Source: Salinisphaeraceae bacterium UBA4764 | GTDB lineage: Bacteria > Pseudomonadota > Gammaproteobacteria > Nevskiales > Salinisphaeraceae | Length of the DNA stretch: 27,601 nucleotides | Direction: 5' to 3' | Assembly: GCA_002403445.1 (NCBI GenBank) | Contig: DHHU01000015.1 | Span: forward strand, 4,782 to 32,382 | In this document: positions 10,606 to 18,438 of the stretch, one piece after another | Layout: the number at the start of each line of letters is the position of its first letter | How positions within the stretch are numbered: the first letter of the stretch is position 1 | Notes under the pieces: model-generated | The model's input: only the letters and a program-made list of their open reading frames with translations | Database searches by the model: none | Told to the model about the DNA's origin: nothing | Translations under genes and position numbers: made by a program

Positions 10606-11499
10606 CTACCCCCGAACCCGGCTCCGGGCTTCATCGTCCGGCCAGCCGGCATCGACGCGCACGAATAGACGCAGATCCACTCGCGTTTGCAACCAGTCGG
10701 CGAGTGCCAAACGCGCCGATCGGCCCACTTGTTCCAGCATTTTGCCGCCGCGTCCAATAACGATGGATTTCTGATTGTCGCGGGCGACCCAGATCAGCGC
10801 TTGTATATAGGTTCGTGTGGGATCATCCGCATCGTAGTCCTCGACTTCGACGGCGATCTGATATGGCAACTCCTGACGCAAGAACAACATGAGTTTTTCA
10901 CGGATCATCTCGGCGGCAAGAAACCGCATTGGGCGGTCGGTGAGCGCGTCTTCGTCGTACAGAAACGGGCCATCAGGCATGTGACGCGTCATTTCGTCGA
11001 TTAAAGAATCGAGGTTGTCTTTTCGCTTTGCCGAGATCGGTGCCACGAACGCGAAATCGTGGTGCGCACTCTGAGCTTGAATTGTGGGCAATAATTGATT
11101 CTTGTCGCGCTCAAGGTCGGCCTTGTTGATGACCAGGCCCACGGGCGCCTTACTCGCACGGGCTTGTTGTAACGCGGCGGCGTCGTCCTCGGTCCACCGA
11201 CCCCGGTCGACAACCAGTACAGCCAGATCAACGCCGGCAACTCCGGCCGCCGCATTGTCATTCATGACGCGATTCAATGCTGTCTTGGTATTCAGATGGA
11301 CACCCGGCGCATCGATCAGACCTATTTGCACATTATCGTTGCTCATCACGCCCACTATGCGATGCCTTGTGGTTTGCGGCTTGGGCGTGACGATGCTGAT
11401 TTTGTCCTCAACCAATGCATTGATCAGGGTAGATTTGCCGACGTTGGGCCTGCCTACCAGAGCAACCATGCCGGCACGGCTCGATGTGTCGGAATTCAT
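10606..11499 (-). CDS. era: GTPase Era (16S rRNA processing / 30S maturation)
   Basis: Era is an essential GTPase that binds the 3' end of 16S rRNA and couples 30S maturation to growth. The G domain has G1 GRPNVGKS (16-23), switch I TTRHRIVG, G3 DAPG (63-66), G4 NKAD (125-128) and G5 SAK. The C-terminal KH domain carries VIGRGGKML. Length is 297 residues (E. coli 301). The start overlaps the rnc stop by 4 nt (ATGA type), so translation is probably coupled to RNase III. The recO and pdxJ genes that follow era in many gammaproteobacteria are absent; era is the last gene of its operon and converges with parC. Confidence 0.97.
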   Translation of the reverse strand: MNSDTSSRAGMVALVGRPNVGKSTLINALVEDKISIVTPKPQTTRHRIVGVMSNDNVQIGLIDAPGVHLNTKTALNRVMNDNAAAGVAGVDLAVLVVDRGRWTEDDAAALQQARASKAPVGLVINKADLERDKNQLLPTIQAQSAHHDFAFVAPISAKRKDNLDSLIDEMTRHMPDGPFLYDEDALTDRPMRFLAAEMIREKLMLFLRQELPYQIAVEVEDYDADDPTRTYIQALIWVARDNQKSIVIGRGGKMLEQVGRSARLALADWLQTRVDLRLFVRVDAGWPDDEARSRVRG

Positions 11500-12209
11500 T
11501 CGCCGGCCGCGCGTCGCAAGCGTTCAAGCACGCGTTCGGCCGCGGCCTGCTCGGCTTTACGTCGACTGCTGTCCCGGCCTTCAGCGCCGACATCGCTGTC
11601 AACAAGCTGACAGCGTGCCACGAATATCCGGCAATGGTCGGCACCATGTGTACTGACAAGTTCATAGCTCGGCCGTTCACGTCCCCGAGACTGAAGCCAT
11701 TCTTGGAGACTGGTCTTGGCGTCCTTAATATCTCCTACATCAGGCAAGTGTGTCAGACGGTTGCTAAACAGCTCCACGATGGTCGCTCGTGCCGGGTCGA
11801 ATCCGCCATCGACATAGATGGCTCCCAGCACAGCTTCGACTGCGTCGGCACGCACCGAATCCCGCCGTCGACTGCCATCGCCTGTCTCGCTCGGACCGAG
11901 CGTTAAAAGTGGTGCAAGGCCAAGTTCATCGGCCACCTCGGCCAAGGTGGACTCATTCACCAATGTCGCGCGCAGTCGACTCAGGTCGCCTTCCGGCGAT
12001 TTCGGCAGACGCTCGAACAATTCAGACGCAATAACAAAATTCAAAACCCCGTCACCCAGAAATTCCAGACGCTCGTTATGTTCAGATCCGGCACTTCGAT
12101 GGGTGAGCGCGAGATGGAGGTGTCGTTGGTCAGAAAAATGATAATCGAGCCGTTTTTCCAGCTCTTTAAATCCACGTTCTTGGTTGATCGAGTCGGTTTG
12201 AGCATTCAT
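11496..12209 (-). CDS. rnc: Ribonuclease III
   Basis: RNase III cleaves double-stranded RNA in rRNA precursors, mRNA leaders and antisense duplexes. The endonuclease domain contains the signature NERLEFLGDGVL, with catalytic Glu49 and Asp53 and the second metal pair Asp122 and Glu125 in ADAVEAVLGA. The C-terminal dsRNA-binding domain runs from DAKTSLQEWLQSRG to RKAEQAAAERVLERL. Length is 237 residues, slightly longer than E. coli (226) because of an N-terminal extension of about 8 residues. It overlaps the upstream DUF4845 gene and downstream era by 4 nt each, so all three are tightly coupled. Confidence 0.97.
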   Translation of the reverse strand: MNAQTDSINQERGFKELEKRLDYHFSDQRHLHLALTHRSAGSEHNERLEFLGDGVLNFVIASELFERLPKSPEGDLSRLRATLVNESTLAEVADELGLAPLLTLGPSETGDGSRRRDSVRADAVEAVLGAIYVDGGFDPARATIVELFSNRLTHLPDVGDIKDAKTSLQEWLQSRGRERPSYELVSTHGADHCRIFVARCQLVDSDVGAEGRDSSRRKAEQAAAERVLERLRRAAGE

Positions 12210-12610
12210 TTGCTGTTATCACCTCGGCCATTACCAGGCAGGACTGCACTCTCTTTGAAGTGATAGTGAAAACCAATGTTGAACAGAAAATGTTTGTTGA
12301 CTCCGTATTTGATCTGCAGCTTGCGTCCGCTGGGCACCTGGGTGATCTTGAGCTGATCGGCAGTAACCGAATCGACATAATTGGTCCGCAGACGTTTGTT
12401 CAGATCGTCGTGTATTTTACGAACACCCGCACCACGCAAATTCTTGTCTTGCGCGGCACCGTGCAGTGCATCATTGACGGCATAGGCCGTCATGTACACC
12501 GGAACACTGTAAAAAACGAAAAGCCCAAACAAGCCTAGCGTAATGAGAACATAAAGAAAGCTGAACCACCCCTCACCACACTGGTCGCAACCCCATGTTG
12601 ATGCCTGCAT
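12206..12610 (-). CDS. DUF4845 membrane protein between lepB and rnc
   Basis: This is a small bitopic membrane protein of unknown function, conserved in this lepB-rnc position in many Gamma- and Betaproteobacteria. One hydrophobic segment (about residues 15-40, FSFLYVLITLGLFGLFVFY) is followed by a periplasmic domain of about 90 residues with VPVYMTAYAVNDAL and the C-terminal beta-rich KLQIKYGVNKHFLFNIGFHYHF. The N-terminal GCDQCGEGW contains a CxxC pair (Cys8, Cys11) where I recall homologues having a short basic pilin-like leader. A good Shine-Dalgarno (AAGGA) precedes the ATG, supporting this start. Its stop overlaps the rnc start by 4 nt. The family call rests on context plus the membrane-anchor pattern; the function is unknown. 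Confidence 0.8.
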   Translation of the reverse strand: MQASTWGCDQCGEGWFSFLYVLITLGLFGLFVFYSVPVYMTAYAVNDALHGAAQDKNLRGAGVRKIHDDLNKRLRTNYVDSVTADQLKITQVPSGRKLQIKYGVNKHFLFNIGFHYHFKESAVLPGNGRGDNSK

Positions 12611-12631
12611 CGGTTATTTCCTTTTTGGTGG

Positions 12632-13414
12632 CTATTTCAACCAGTCGCCGATTCGGGACCAACGCACGTGGAAGTTCCGCCAGTTGATGCTAAACCAGAT
12701 CACGAACGCCCGACCCACTAGGTTGTGTTTCGGCACAAAGCCCCAGACCCGGGAATCGCTGCTGTTGTCGCGATTGTCCCCCATCACGAAGTACTCTCCC
12801 TTGGGCACTGTGCCCGAAAATTGCGGGCCGATGCGACCGGTTATATGCAGGATGTGATGCGTGATGTGAGATCCCGGCATGGTTTCATTGAACATCGTCA
12901 TCGAATGCATTTTGTTGGCATCAGGGCCAGTATAGATGCGAATTTTGTGGTGGTTTACCGCCTTACCATTGATATAGAGCTGCTCGTTTTTGTAGACGAT
13001 CTTGTCGCCGGGCAGCCCGACCACTCGTTTGATGTAGTTCTCTGATGGATTGGGTGGATACCGAAAAACAATGACTTGACCCCGTTTCGGGTGTCCAGTC
13101 GACAAAATTTCCGTGTGCGTAACTGGCAGACGCAAGCCGTAGGCAAACTTTTCAACCAATACGAAATCACCGACCAGAAGCGTCGGCACCATGGACTTGG
13201 AAGGGATACGAAACGGCTCGAACACGAATGTCCGCAAAACAAGAACCAGCAATAACACGGGAAAAAACGAGCGCGCCAGTTCGACAGCCCAGTTACGTGA
13301 AGCATCCTCAGCTCGTCGACGGGCCAGAAAAAATTTGTCGAACAGCCAAATAAGGCCAGTCAGAATGCAGGCAAAAGTCAGCCAAGTCTCGAAAGTATTA
13401 TAAATAGTCGGCAC
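12632..13414 (-). CDS. lepB: Signal peptidase I
   Basis: LepB removes signal peptides from exported preproteins at the periplasmic face of the inner membrane. Two N-terminal membrane segments (about 8-30 and 49-66) precede the catalytic domain. The Ser-Lys dyad is Ser74 in PSKSMVPTL and Lys129 in YIKRVVGLPGD. The C-terminal box GDNRDNSSDSRVWGFV is intact. At 260 residues it is shorter than the E. coli enzyme (324), mainly in the domain II insert. It sits between lepA (17 bp upstream) and the DUF4845 gene (21 bp downstream), the standard lepA-lepB arrangement. Confidence 0.97.
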   Translation of the reverse strand: MPTIYNTFETWLTFACILTGLIWLFDKFFLARRRAEDASRNWAVELARSFFPVLLLVLVLRTFVFEPFRIPSKSMVPTLLVGDFVLVEKFAYGLRLPVTHTEILSTGHPKRGQVIVFRYPPNPSENYIKRVVGLPGDKIVYKNEQLYINGKAVNHHKIRIYTGPDANKMHSMTMFNETMPGSHITHHILHITGRIGPQFSGTVPKGEYFVMGDNRDNSSDSRVWGFVPKHNLVGRAFVIWFSINWRNFHVRWSRIGDWLK

Positions 13415-13431
13415 GGAATCGGTTCTCTTGA

Positions 13432-15234
13432 TTATGTGTCGTTATCGTCTGTTGAGAGCACTGCCAAAAATGCTTCCTGCGGTATATCCACCGAACCGAG
13501 TTGTTTCATGCGGCGTTTGCCTTTTTTCTGCTTGTCAAGCAGTTTGCGTTTTCGCGACACGTCACCGCCGTAGCATTTAGCCGTGACATTCTTGCGCATG
13601 GCCTTAACCGTGGAACGAGCGATGATGCGGTTGCCCACCGTGGCCTGGATAGCCACGTCGAACATCTGTCGCGGCACGATGTTTTTCAATTTTTCGACCA
13701 GCGCCTTGCCTCGATCAAAAGCCTGATCACGGTGCACGATATGGGCCAGCGCATCGACGTTGTCGCCGTTGATGCGAACATCCAGGCGCACCAAGTCCGC
13801 GGCCTGAAATCGGGCGTGTTCATACTCGAATGATGCGAATCCACGTGAGACCGACTGTAGCCGGTCAAAGAAGTCTAGGACCACTTCGGCCAGTGGTAGT
13901 TCGAACACCATGGAAACCGAGTTGCCAACATAGCTCATTTCTTTCTGAACACCCCGTTTTTCCATGCAAAGCTGCATTACCGGGCCGGTAAAGTCATCGG
14001 GTGTAAGGATACTGGCGCGAATGATGGGTTCGCGGATGGCTTCGATCTGTTCCACAGGCGGCAGGGCCGTGGGATTGCTGATGGCCATTACTTCGCCGGC
14101 CACATTCTCGACTTCGAACACCACGGTGGGTGCAGTGGTAATCAGGTTGAGGTCGTATTCCCGTTCCAGACGTTCCTGAACGATTTCCAGGTGCAACATG
14201 CCAAGGAAGCCGATCCGGAACCCAAAACCCAGTGCTGCCGACGTTTCCGGTTCGTACGACAGTGACGAATCGTTCAGACGCAGTTTGGCCAGGGCATCGC
14301 GAAAATCCTCGTAATCGCTGGCATCCACGGTGTAAACGCCAGCAAAAACACGCGGCTGTACCTCTCGAAACCCAGGCACACGCAGTTCGCAGGGCCGATG
14401 CGCATGGGTAAGCGTATCGCCCACCGGGGCGCCGTCGATGTCCTTAATACCCGCAATAACATAGCCCACTTCGCCCACCTCAAGCGAGTCATCGGCCGTG
14501 CGACGGGGGGTATAACGGCCCAGTTCCGAGACAACATGCTCCCGTCCGGTCGCCATGACCTGTATCCGATCACGCAAGGCCAGTCGCCCGTTGACGATCT
14601 TTACCAGCGAAACTACGCCCAGATAATTATCGAACCAGGAATCGATGATCAAAGCCTGCAACGGCGCATCGGCATCTCCCGCCGGTGGCGGTATTTGGGC
14701 GACGATGGCTTCGAGCAAATCGGTAACGCCCGCGCCGGATTTGGCCGACACCAAAAGTCGTTCGGCAGCATCCAGACCGATAATTTTTTCGATCTGTTCT
14801 GCGACCCCATCCGGGTCCGATGCCGGTAGATCAATCTTGTTCAGAACTGGCAGAACCTCCAGGTCCTGTGCGATGGCGGTGTAAGTGTTTGCCACACTTT
14901 GCGCCTCGACACCCTGCGACGCATCGACGACCAGCAATGCCCCTTCGCAGGCCGCGAGTGACCGGGAAACTTCGTACGAAAAATCAACATGGCCGGGCGT
15001 GTCGATAAAGTTAAGCTGATAGGTCTGCCCATCGCGCGCCTCGTAATTTAGTGTCACGGCTTGGGCCTTGATGGTGATGCCACGCTCGCGCTCCAACTCC
15101 ATGGTGTCGAGCACCTGCTCGGCCATCTGACGTTCAGTCAGGCCTCGACAGGCCTGAATGAACCGATCCGACAACGTCGATTTACCGTGATCGATATGGG
15201 CGATGATTGAAAAGTTTCGAATGCGTGACTGCAT
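13432..15234 (-). CDS. lepA: Elongation factor 4 (LepA), ribosomal back-translocase GTPase
   Basis: LepA is a translational GTPase related to EF-G and involved in 30S biogenesis and recovery of stalled ribosomes. G motifs are IIAHIDHGKST (G1), RGITI (G2), DTPGH (G3), NKIDLP (G4) and SAK (G5). The LepA-specific C-terminal domain is complete: ARSTVKAMRKNVTAKCYGGDVSRKRKL followed by KQKKGKRRMKQLGSVDIPQEAFLAVL. Length is 600 residues (E. coli 599). It is preceded by a 180 bp gap after rseB that contains a plausible sigma-70 promoter, so lepA-lepB-DUF4845-rnc-era may have its own transcription start as well as read-through from rpoE. Confidence 0.97.
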   Translation of the reverse strand: MQSRIRNFSIIAHIDHGKSTLSDRFIQACRGLTERQMAEQVLDTMELERERGITIKAQAVTLNYEARDGQTYQLNFIDTPGHVDFSYEVSRSLAACEGALLVVDASQGVEAQSVANTYTAIAQDLEVLPVLNKIDLPASDPDGVAEQIEKIIGLDAAERLLVSAKSGAGVTDLLEAIVAQIPPPAGDADAPLQALIIDSWFDNYLGVVSLVKIVNGRLALRDRIQVMATGREHVVSELGRYTPRRTADDSLEVGEVGYVIAGIKDIDGAPVGDTLTHAHRPCELRVPGFREVQPRVFAGVYTVDASDYEDFRDALAKLRLNDSSLSYEPETSAALGFGFRIGFLGMLHLEIVQERLEREYDLNLITTAPTVVFEVENVAGEVMAISNPTALPPVEQIEAIREPIIRASILTPDDFTGPVMQLCMEKRGVQKEMSYVGNSVSMVFELPLAEVVLDFFDRLQSVSRGFASFEYEHARFQAADLVRLDVRINGDNVDALAHIVHRDQAFDRGKALVEKLKNIVPRQMFDVAIQATVGNRIIARSTVKAMRKNVTAKCYGGDVSRKRKLLDKQKKGKRRMKQLGSVDIPQEAFLAVLSTDDNDT

Positions 15235-15350
15235 ACGGGCGGGCTACCGGAACCTGTGAGTTTGAATTGAACTGCCTCGCCGCTAGGCTCGAGCCCAATG
15301 GAAGCAAGGTTGCCAAAAGATCAAGACGCGGACGACGATCATCAGCGCGC

Positions 15351-15380
15351 AGTATACCGGCCAGATCGTTTGAATTTCAG
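15351..15380 (-). promoter_or_regulatory. Candidate sigma-70 promoter for lepA-lepB-rnc-era
   Basis: On the minus strand, CTGAAA (15380-15375, 4 of 6 matches to TTGACA) and TATACT (15356-15351, 5 of 6 matches to TATAAT) are separated by 18 nt. The predicted transcription start is about 110 nt upstream of the lepA ATG. The 180 bp gap behind rseB is the only sizeable break in this otherwise nearly contiguous operon. This is inferred from sequence only. Confidence 0.45.
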
Positions 15381-15414
15381 AAATCGTTTGCCGGGTGGCG
15401 CAACTCGCAGCCAG

Positions 15415-16425
15415 TTACTTGCTGGATTTGGGTTTTAAATGCTCAGCGATCAACTTTACCGTAACCTTCGGAACCTCGCCGACAACCGTGATCTGTTTCT
15501 GGCCCTCCTGACGTCCAAAGGCGTTGACCGGTCCAAGTGACGATCCGCCTTTGAGCGGAGTGCGCAAACCCGCCGGCGCAATAAAAGCCGACACACTGGC
15601 CAACCCATCGCTAAAGAGAATCTGCCGCACTTTGGCTTTTTTGGCGACTTGGCGAACACCCGTTTCCTCACGCTTGAAACCGGGGGGCAATTGGCTTGCA
15701 GTCCAGCGAATCTTCGTCGCGTCATGCCCTGCCCTCCCAGTTTTTTCTACCGCCTGATGCTTCACGACACGATATCCCTTAACGTTGTACTGTGATTCGA
15801 AAAGATGATTGGGCATCGACTTTTCGAAATGAATCTGCGTGAACAACAAGCGCTCAAGCACTCGGTTATGGCGGACCAATTCCAGTTTCAAGGGCAAATC
15901 GGTCTTGCTGTCGATTGACAGGCGATAGCCGTATCGAAACTTGTCCTTGGGGTTGATGCTGATCAATACACAATGGCGTCCGGCAATTCGGTCATGGCCG
16001 TCGCGTGACAGCGTATAGGACACGTGAATACGCTTGATCGCCGACTGGGTCAGCTTGTTCAACATGCCGTTCCGGTGCTGTTGCGAGATGAGGACAAGCT
16101 TTTTGCCCGGCAGAATGGAAATCAGCTTCGACCCCTTGCTGATGATCTCGCGCGCAGGGCCGTTCATGGCAACCAGGCGCTGCTGCTCTTGGCCATCTTT
16201 GCGTCGATGAAACACGCGCAGCGTGTTCATATGCCCTGCCTGCGAGTTGATCAATACGCCTCGATAACTCGCGTTCTGAATGGCGTTGGTTGCAGCAGTT
16301 AGCAGTTGACCGGCCGAGGGCCGTGACCGTTTTTTGGTGCTGGTATTTTGTGAGGCGCCAGAGGCCGAAGCACTAGTAGCTACCATCACGCCAACCAGAC
16401 AAAGTCCGGTCGCTTTCAAATTCAC
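15415..16425 (-). CDS. rseB: Sigma-E factor regulatory protein RseB/MucB
   Basis: RseB is a periplasmic protein that binds the C-terminal domain of RseA/MucA and shields it from site-1 proteolysis; misplaced lipopolysaccharide or lipoprotein signals displace it. An N-terminal signal peptide (about 1-24, MNLKATGLCLVGVMVATSASASG) is present. The large MucB domain (about 40-220) shows YRGVLINSQAGHMNTLRVFHR, and the small C-terminal domain carries LPPGFKREETG and LFSDGLASVSAFI. Length is 336 residues (E. coli 318); the protein is rich in Lys and Arg. The start overlaps the rseA stop by 4 nt. The next gene is lepA: no rseC and no mucD lies between. Confidence 0.92.
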   Translation of the reverse strand: MNLKATGLCLVGVMVATSASASGASQNTSTKKRSRPSAGQLLTAATNAIQNASYRGVLINSQAGHMNTLRVFHRRKDGQEQQRLVAMNGPAREIISKGSKLISILPGKKLVLISQQHRNGMLNKLTQSAIKRIHVSYTLSRDGHDRIAGRHCVLISINPKDKFRYGYRLSIDSKTDLPLKLELVRHNRVLERLLFTQIHFEKSMPNHLFESQYNVKGYRVVKHQAVEKTGRAGHDATKIRWTASQLPPGFKREETGVRQVAKKAKVRQILFSDGLASVSAFIAPAGLRTPLKGGSSLGPVNAFGRQEGQKQITVVGEVPKVTVKLIAEHLKPKSSK

Positions 16426-17135
16426 GGACTGGTTCGAGTTCGATAAGTGGCTGCATGCACGAAGGTCGGCGTCGAGGCCGATAGGCCGAAGTTCCGTGCC
16501 AGGCCGTTATGTTGAATCAGATACCCGTTCAACTCGCGGCGTAGCGCAGGATCGGATACCGACCAACGGCCATTGTTAGATTGCTGGCTTGGCACACGGT
16601 GTCGAATACGGTTACTCGGCTGACCGTTGTGGTGGTTGTCAGCAACCGTGCGTCTCAAACCGGTAGGGGCATTAACGGAGGCGTGGTTCACGGTCGATCT
16701 GCTAGCAGTTCGATGGCTATGGGACGGTGTGTGATTCTGTTCACCGAACGGGGCGTAAGCAAAAACGACGACACCAACAATTGAAGCCGCTGCTGCCGCT
16801 CCAAAACCGGTTCGCAACCCCGTCGATCGGCCGCCGCGTCGTCGCTGGCGCCAGCGGCTTCGTATCGAATGCAATCCAACGGGCGCAGGTTGGGTTGGTC
16901 TGCCTGAGGCCTGTGCTGAATCCTCAGCGTACAGTTCGGCCATGACGCGATCTGCAAACCCGGCATCAAAGGTCACCGGCTGGCTGCTAATTTCTTCTTG
17001 AAGAACAGCCTTCAGCATATATTGGCGTGTCCAGCACTCGCGTGCGTCTTCATCGTTGAGAACCGTATCAATAACTGCTTCGATCTCTTCGATCGAGGCC
17101 TCTTCGTCGAGTACTGCAGAAAAACGTTCATCCAT
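16422..17135 (-). CDS. rseA: Anti-sigma-E factor RseA/MucA
   Basis: RseA/MucA is a single-pass inner-membrane protein whose cytoplasmic domain sequesters sigma-E. Residues 1-70 form the sigma-binding domain (MDERFSAVLDEEA, VLNDEDARECWTRQYMLKAVL). One membrane segment spans about 111-130 (FGAAAAASIVGVVVFAYAPF). The periplasmic part (131-237) is a Ser/His/Asn-rich linker followed by RRELNGYLIQHN, which resembles the MucB-binding C terminus of MucA. The gene begins 3 bp after the rpoE stop and overlaps rseB by 4 nt. The site-1 protease (DegS/AlgW) is not encoded in this window. MucA would be an equally good name. Confidence 0.9.
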   Translation of the reverse strand: MDERFSAVLDEEASIEEIEAVIDTVLNDEDARECWTRQYMLKAVLQEEISSQPVTFDAGFADRVMAELYAEDSAQASGRPTQPAPVGLHSIRSRWRQRRRGGRSTGLRTGFGAAAAASIVGVVVFAYAPFGEQNHTPSHSHRTASRSTVNHASVNAPTGLRRTVADNHHNGQPSNRIRHRVPSQQSNNGRWSVSDPALRRELNGYLIQHNGLARNFGLSASTPTFVHAATYRTRTSP

Positions 17136-17138
17136 AAT

Positions 17139-17714
17139 TTACTTCTCGCTCAATGCAGCAATACGGCGCTCCACCGCGCTGCGGGCGCGGAATATGCGCG
17201 AACGTACGGTGCCCACCGGGCAACCCATGGTCTCGGCAATCTGGTCATAACTCATGCCATCAAGCTCCCGCAGCGTAATGGCGGTACGCAGTTCTTCCGG
17301 CAGATCACGTATGGTTGATAGAACAGCGTCACGCACTTCATGGCTTTCTGCCAATGCTTCCGGTGTATCTCGATCGGAAAACTGCTCGGTTTGGCCCATA
17401 ACTTCGGCATCGTCGACGTCGACATCCTGGCTTGCCGGACGGCGTGACCGCGCCGTAATGTAATTCTTGGCTGAATTGATCGAAATGCGATAAAGCCATG
17501 TATAAAACGCGCTATCACCCTTGAACCCTGAAATCGAGCGATACGCCTTGATGAAAGCGTCTTGGGCAACATCCTGAGCTTCCGGTGGGCTGACGTAGCG
17601 CGACACAAGCTTAATAACCCTATGCTGGTACTTGCGAACCAGTAGATCAAACGCCGCACGCTCGCCGCGCTGCACGCGTGCCACGAGCTGGGCATCGCTT
17701 AAGTCGTCGGCCAT
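17139..17714 (-). CDS. rpoE: RNA polymerase sigma-E factor (RpoE/AlgU)
   Basis: This is an ECF sigma factor for the envelope-stress regulon. The 191 residues match E. coli RpoE in length. Region 2 shows FDLLVRKYQHRVIKLVSRYV, DVAQDAFIKAYRSISGFKGDSAFYTWLYRI and NSAKNYI. Region 4 shows LPEELRTAITLRELDGMSYDQIAETMGCPVGTVRSRIFRAR with the helix-turn-helix. It leads the rpoE-rseA-rseB operon. A candidate sigma-E promoter lies about 75-100 nt upstream of the ATG, consistent with autoregulation. No strong Shine-Dalgarno is visible, but the N terminus MADDLSDAQLVARVQRG fits the family. Confidence 0.97.
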   Translation of the reverse strand: MADDLSDAQLVARVQRGERAAFDLLVRKYQHRVIKLVSRYVSPPEAQDVAQDAFIKAYRSISGFKGDSAFYTWLYRISINSAKNYITARSRRPASQDVDVDDAEVMGQTEQFSDRDTPEALAESHEVRDAVLSTIRDLPEELRTAITLRELDGMSYDQIAETMGCPVGTVRSRIFRARSAVERRIAALSEK

Positions 17715-17788
17715 CAGAGATTACGGCGACGTCTGATAGCGAACAAATTGCATACATGATCTTCAATAATCCAGTAGTCACTGAAAAG

Positions 17789-17815
17789 ATTGACCACGCC
17801 AAGCGTCATAAGTTC
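17789..17815 (-). promoter_or_regulatory. Candidate autoregulatory sigma-E promoter of rpoE
   Basis: On the minus strand, GAACTT (17815-17810) is a perfect sigma-E -35 core. After exactly 16 nt comes TCAAT (17793-17789), close to the TCTAA/TCAAA/TCTGA -10 forms. The predicted start lies near 17782, leaving a leader of roughly 68 nt before the rpoE ATG. Autoregulation of rpoE/algU from such a promoter is established in E. coli and Pseudomonas; here it is inferred from sequence. Confidence 0.55.
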
Positions 17816-18385
17816 ACTCTAAATATCCTAGGCATGAGCCCTAGTGTCCGCTTTGCGGCGCACTATTTCAGTCCGGCGTGCCAGCCGCGGTATCCATGAT
17901 CAACGTAGACTTTGGTCATGGCATTCAATTGCCACAATAAAAGCACTACATATTCAAGATTAGCACGTCAGTCGATACGCACCGGTATATGCGTAGATTT
18001 TAAGCACACTGACCGCCCACCCTCGCTGAGCAGCCTAGAAATTAACACAAGCAGTCGGCTAAACGCTGTTGGATAGACAGCAGCGGCAACGAGTATAGAT
18101 GCCAGGGAGCTCCGATTGGCATCATGAATAATGATTTTCAATGAGGCCGCCTAGGGCGCCGTCAAAATGGCGGGTGTGAGACAGAACGCCGCGTTTCCAT
18201 GAAAATTTCGGCTTTTCGATCCGAAACGTACACTCGGGGGTCAATTGGCAGCCGAGTAATCACCTGCGAATTACCATACTGGGGCAGGAACCAGTTGCAA
18301 AATCAGCCCCAAAAAGGGAATAAAGTGTCAGAGGCGCGCCATACCCAGCTTCGCTCCATGTACTGCCATGGAGAGCCCAATCAAA
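17816..18385. other. Gene-free stretch between rpoE and the sdh operon
   Basis: I see no convincing coding region in this stretch. The open frames inside it lack ribosome binding sites and recognisable domains. There is no tRNA-like T-loop or acceptor pairing. Features noted: a CTAGG/CCTAG short stem at 17828-17844; a partial Fur-box-like match (12 of 19 by eye) at 18127-18145; GGGGC/GCCCC arms around 18281-18310; and a 6-bp stem at 18206-18226 that, read on the minus strand, is followed by TTTT. A small RNA, an upstream rpoE promoter or a decayed mobile element are possible, but none can be demonstrated. Confidence 0.5.
18206..18226 (-). terminator. Weak candidate rho-independent terminator (minus strand)
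   Basis: TTTCGG and CCGAAA form a 6-bp stem around a 9-nt loop. Read on the minus strand, the second arm runs directly into TTTTC. The stem is only half G+C. It could be a backup terminator beyond sdhE or the end of an unrecognised minus-strand small RNA. Confidence 0.3.
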
Positions 18386-18417
18386 CCACTTGACCGCGTG
18401 ATGAACACGTTAAGTGG
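18386..18417 (-). terminator. Candidate terminator of the sdh operon, downstream of sdhE
   Basis: CCACTTGAC and GTTAAGTGG form a 9-bp stem (one G-T wobble) around a 14-nt loop that can itself close with GTG/CAC. On the minus strand it lies 21 nt past the sdhE stop and is followed by TTTGATT, a weak U-tract. Position and polarity fit termination of the SDHAF4-sdhCDAB-sdhE transcript. Confidence 0.5.
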
Positions 18418-18438
18418 CTGGTTCATAATCGTCGGGGC

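Noticed and set aside
17678..17899. 73-residue plus-strand open frame antisense to the rpoE start
   Set aside because: It overlaps the rpoE coding start and the sigma-E promoter and shows no protein-like features.
18060..18130. tRNA-like look of GCCA...TGGC pairing near 18100-18120
   Set aside because: No T-loop GTTCGA consensus, no anticodon arm and no acceptor stem of 7 bp.
18199..18393. 64-residue plus-strand open frame in the gene-free region
   Set aside because: It has no ribosome binding site or recognisable domain and runs through the sdhE terminator hairpin; probably chance.
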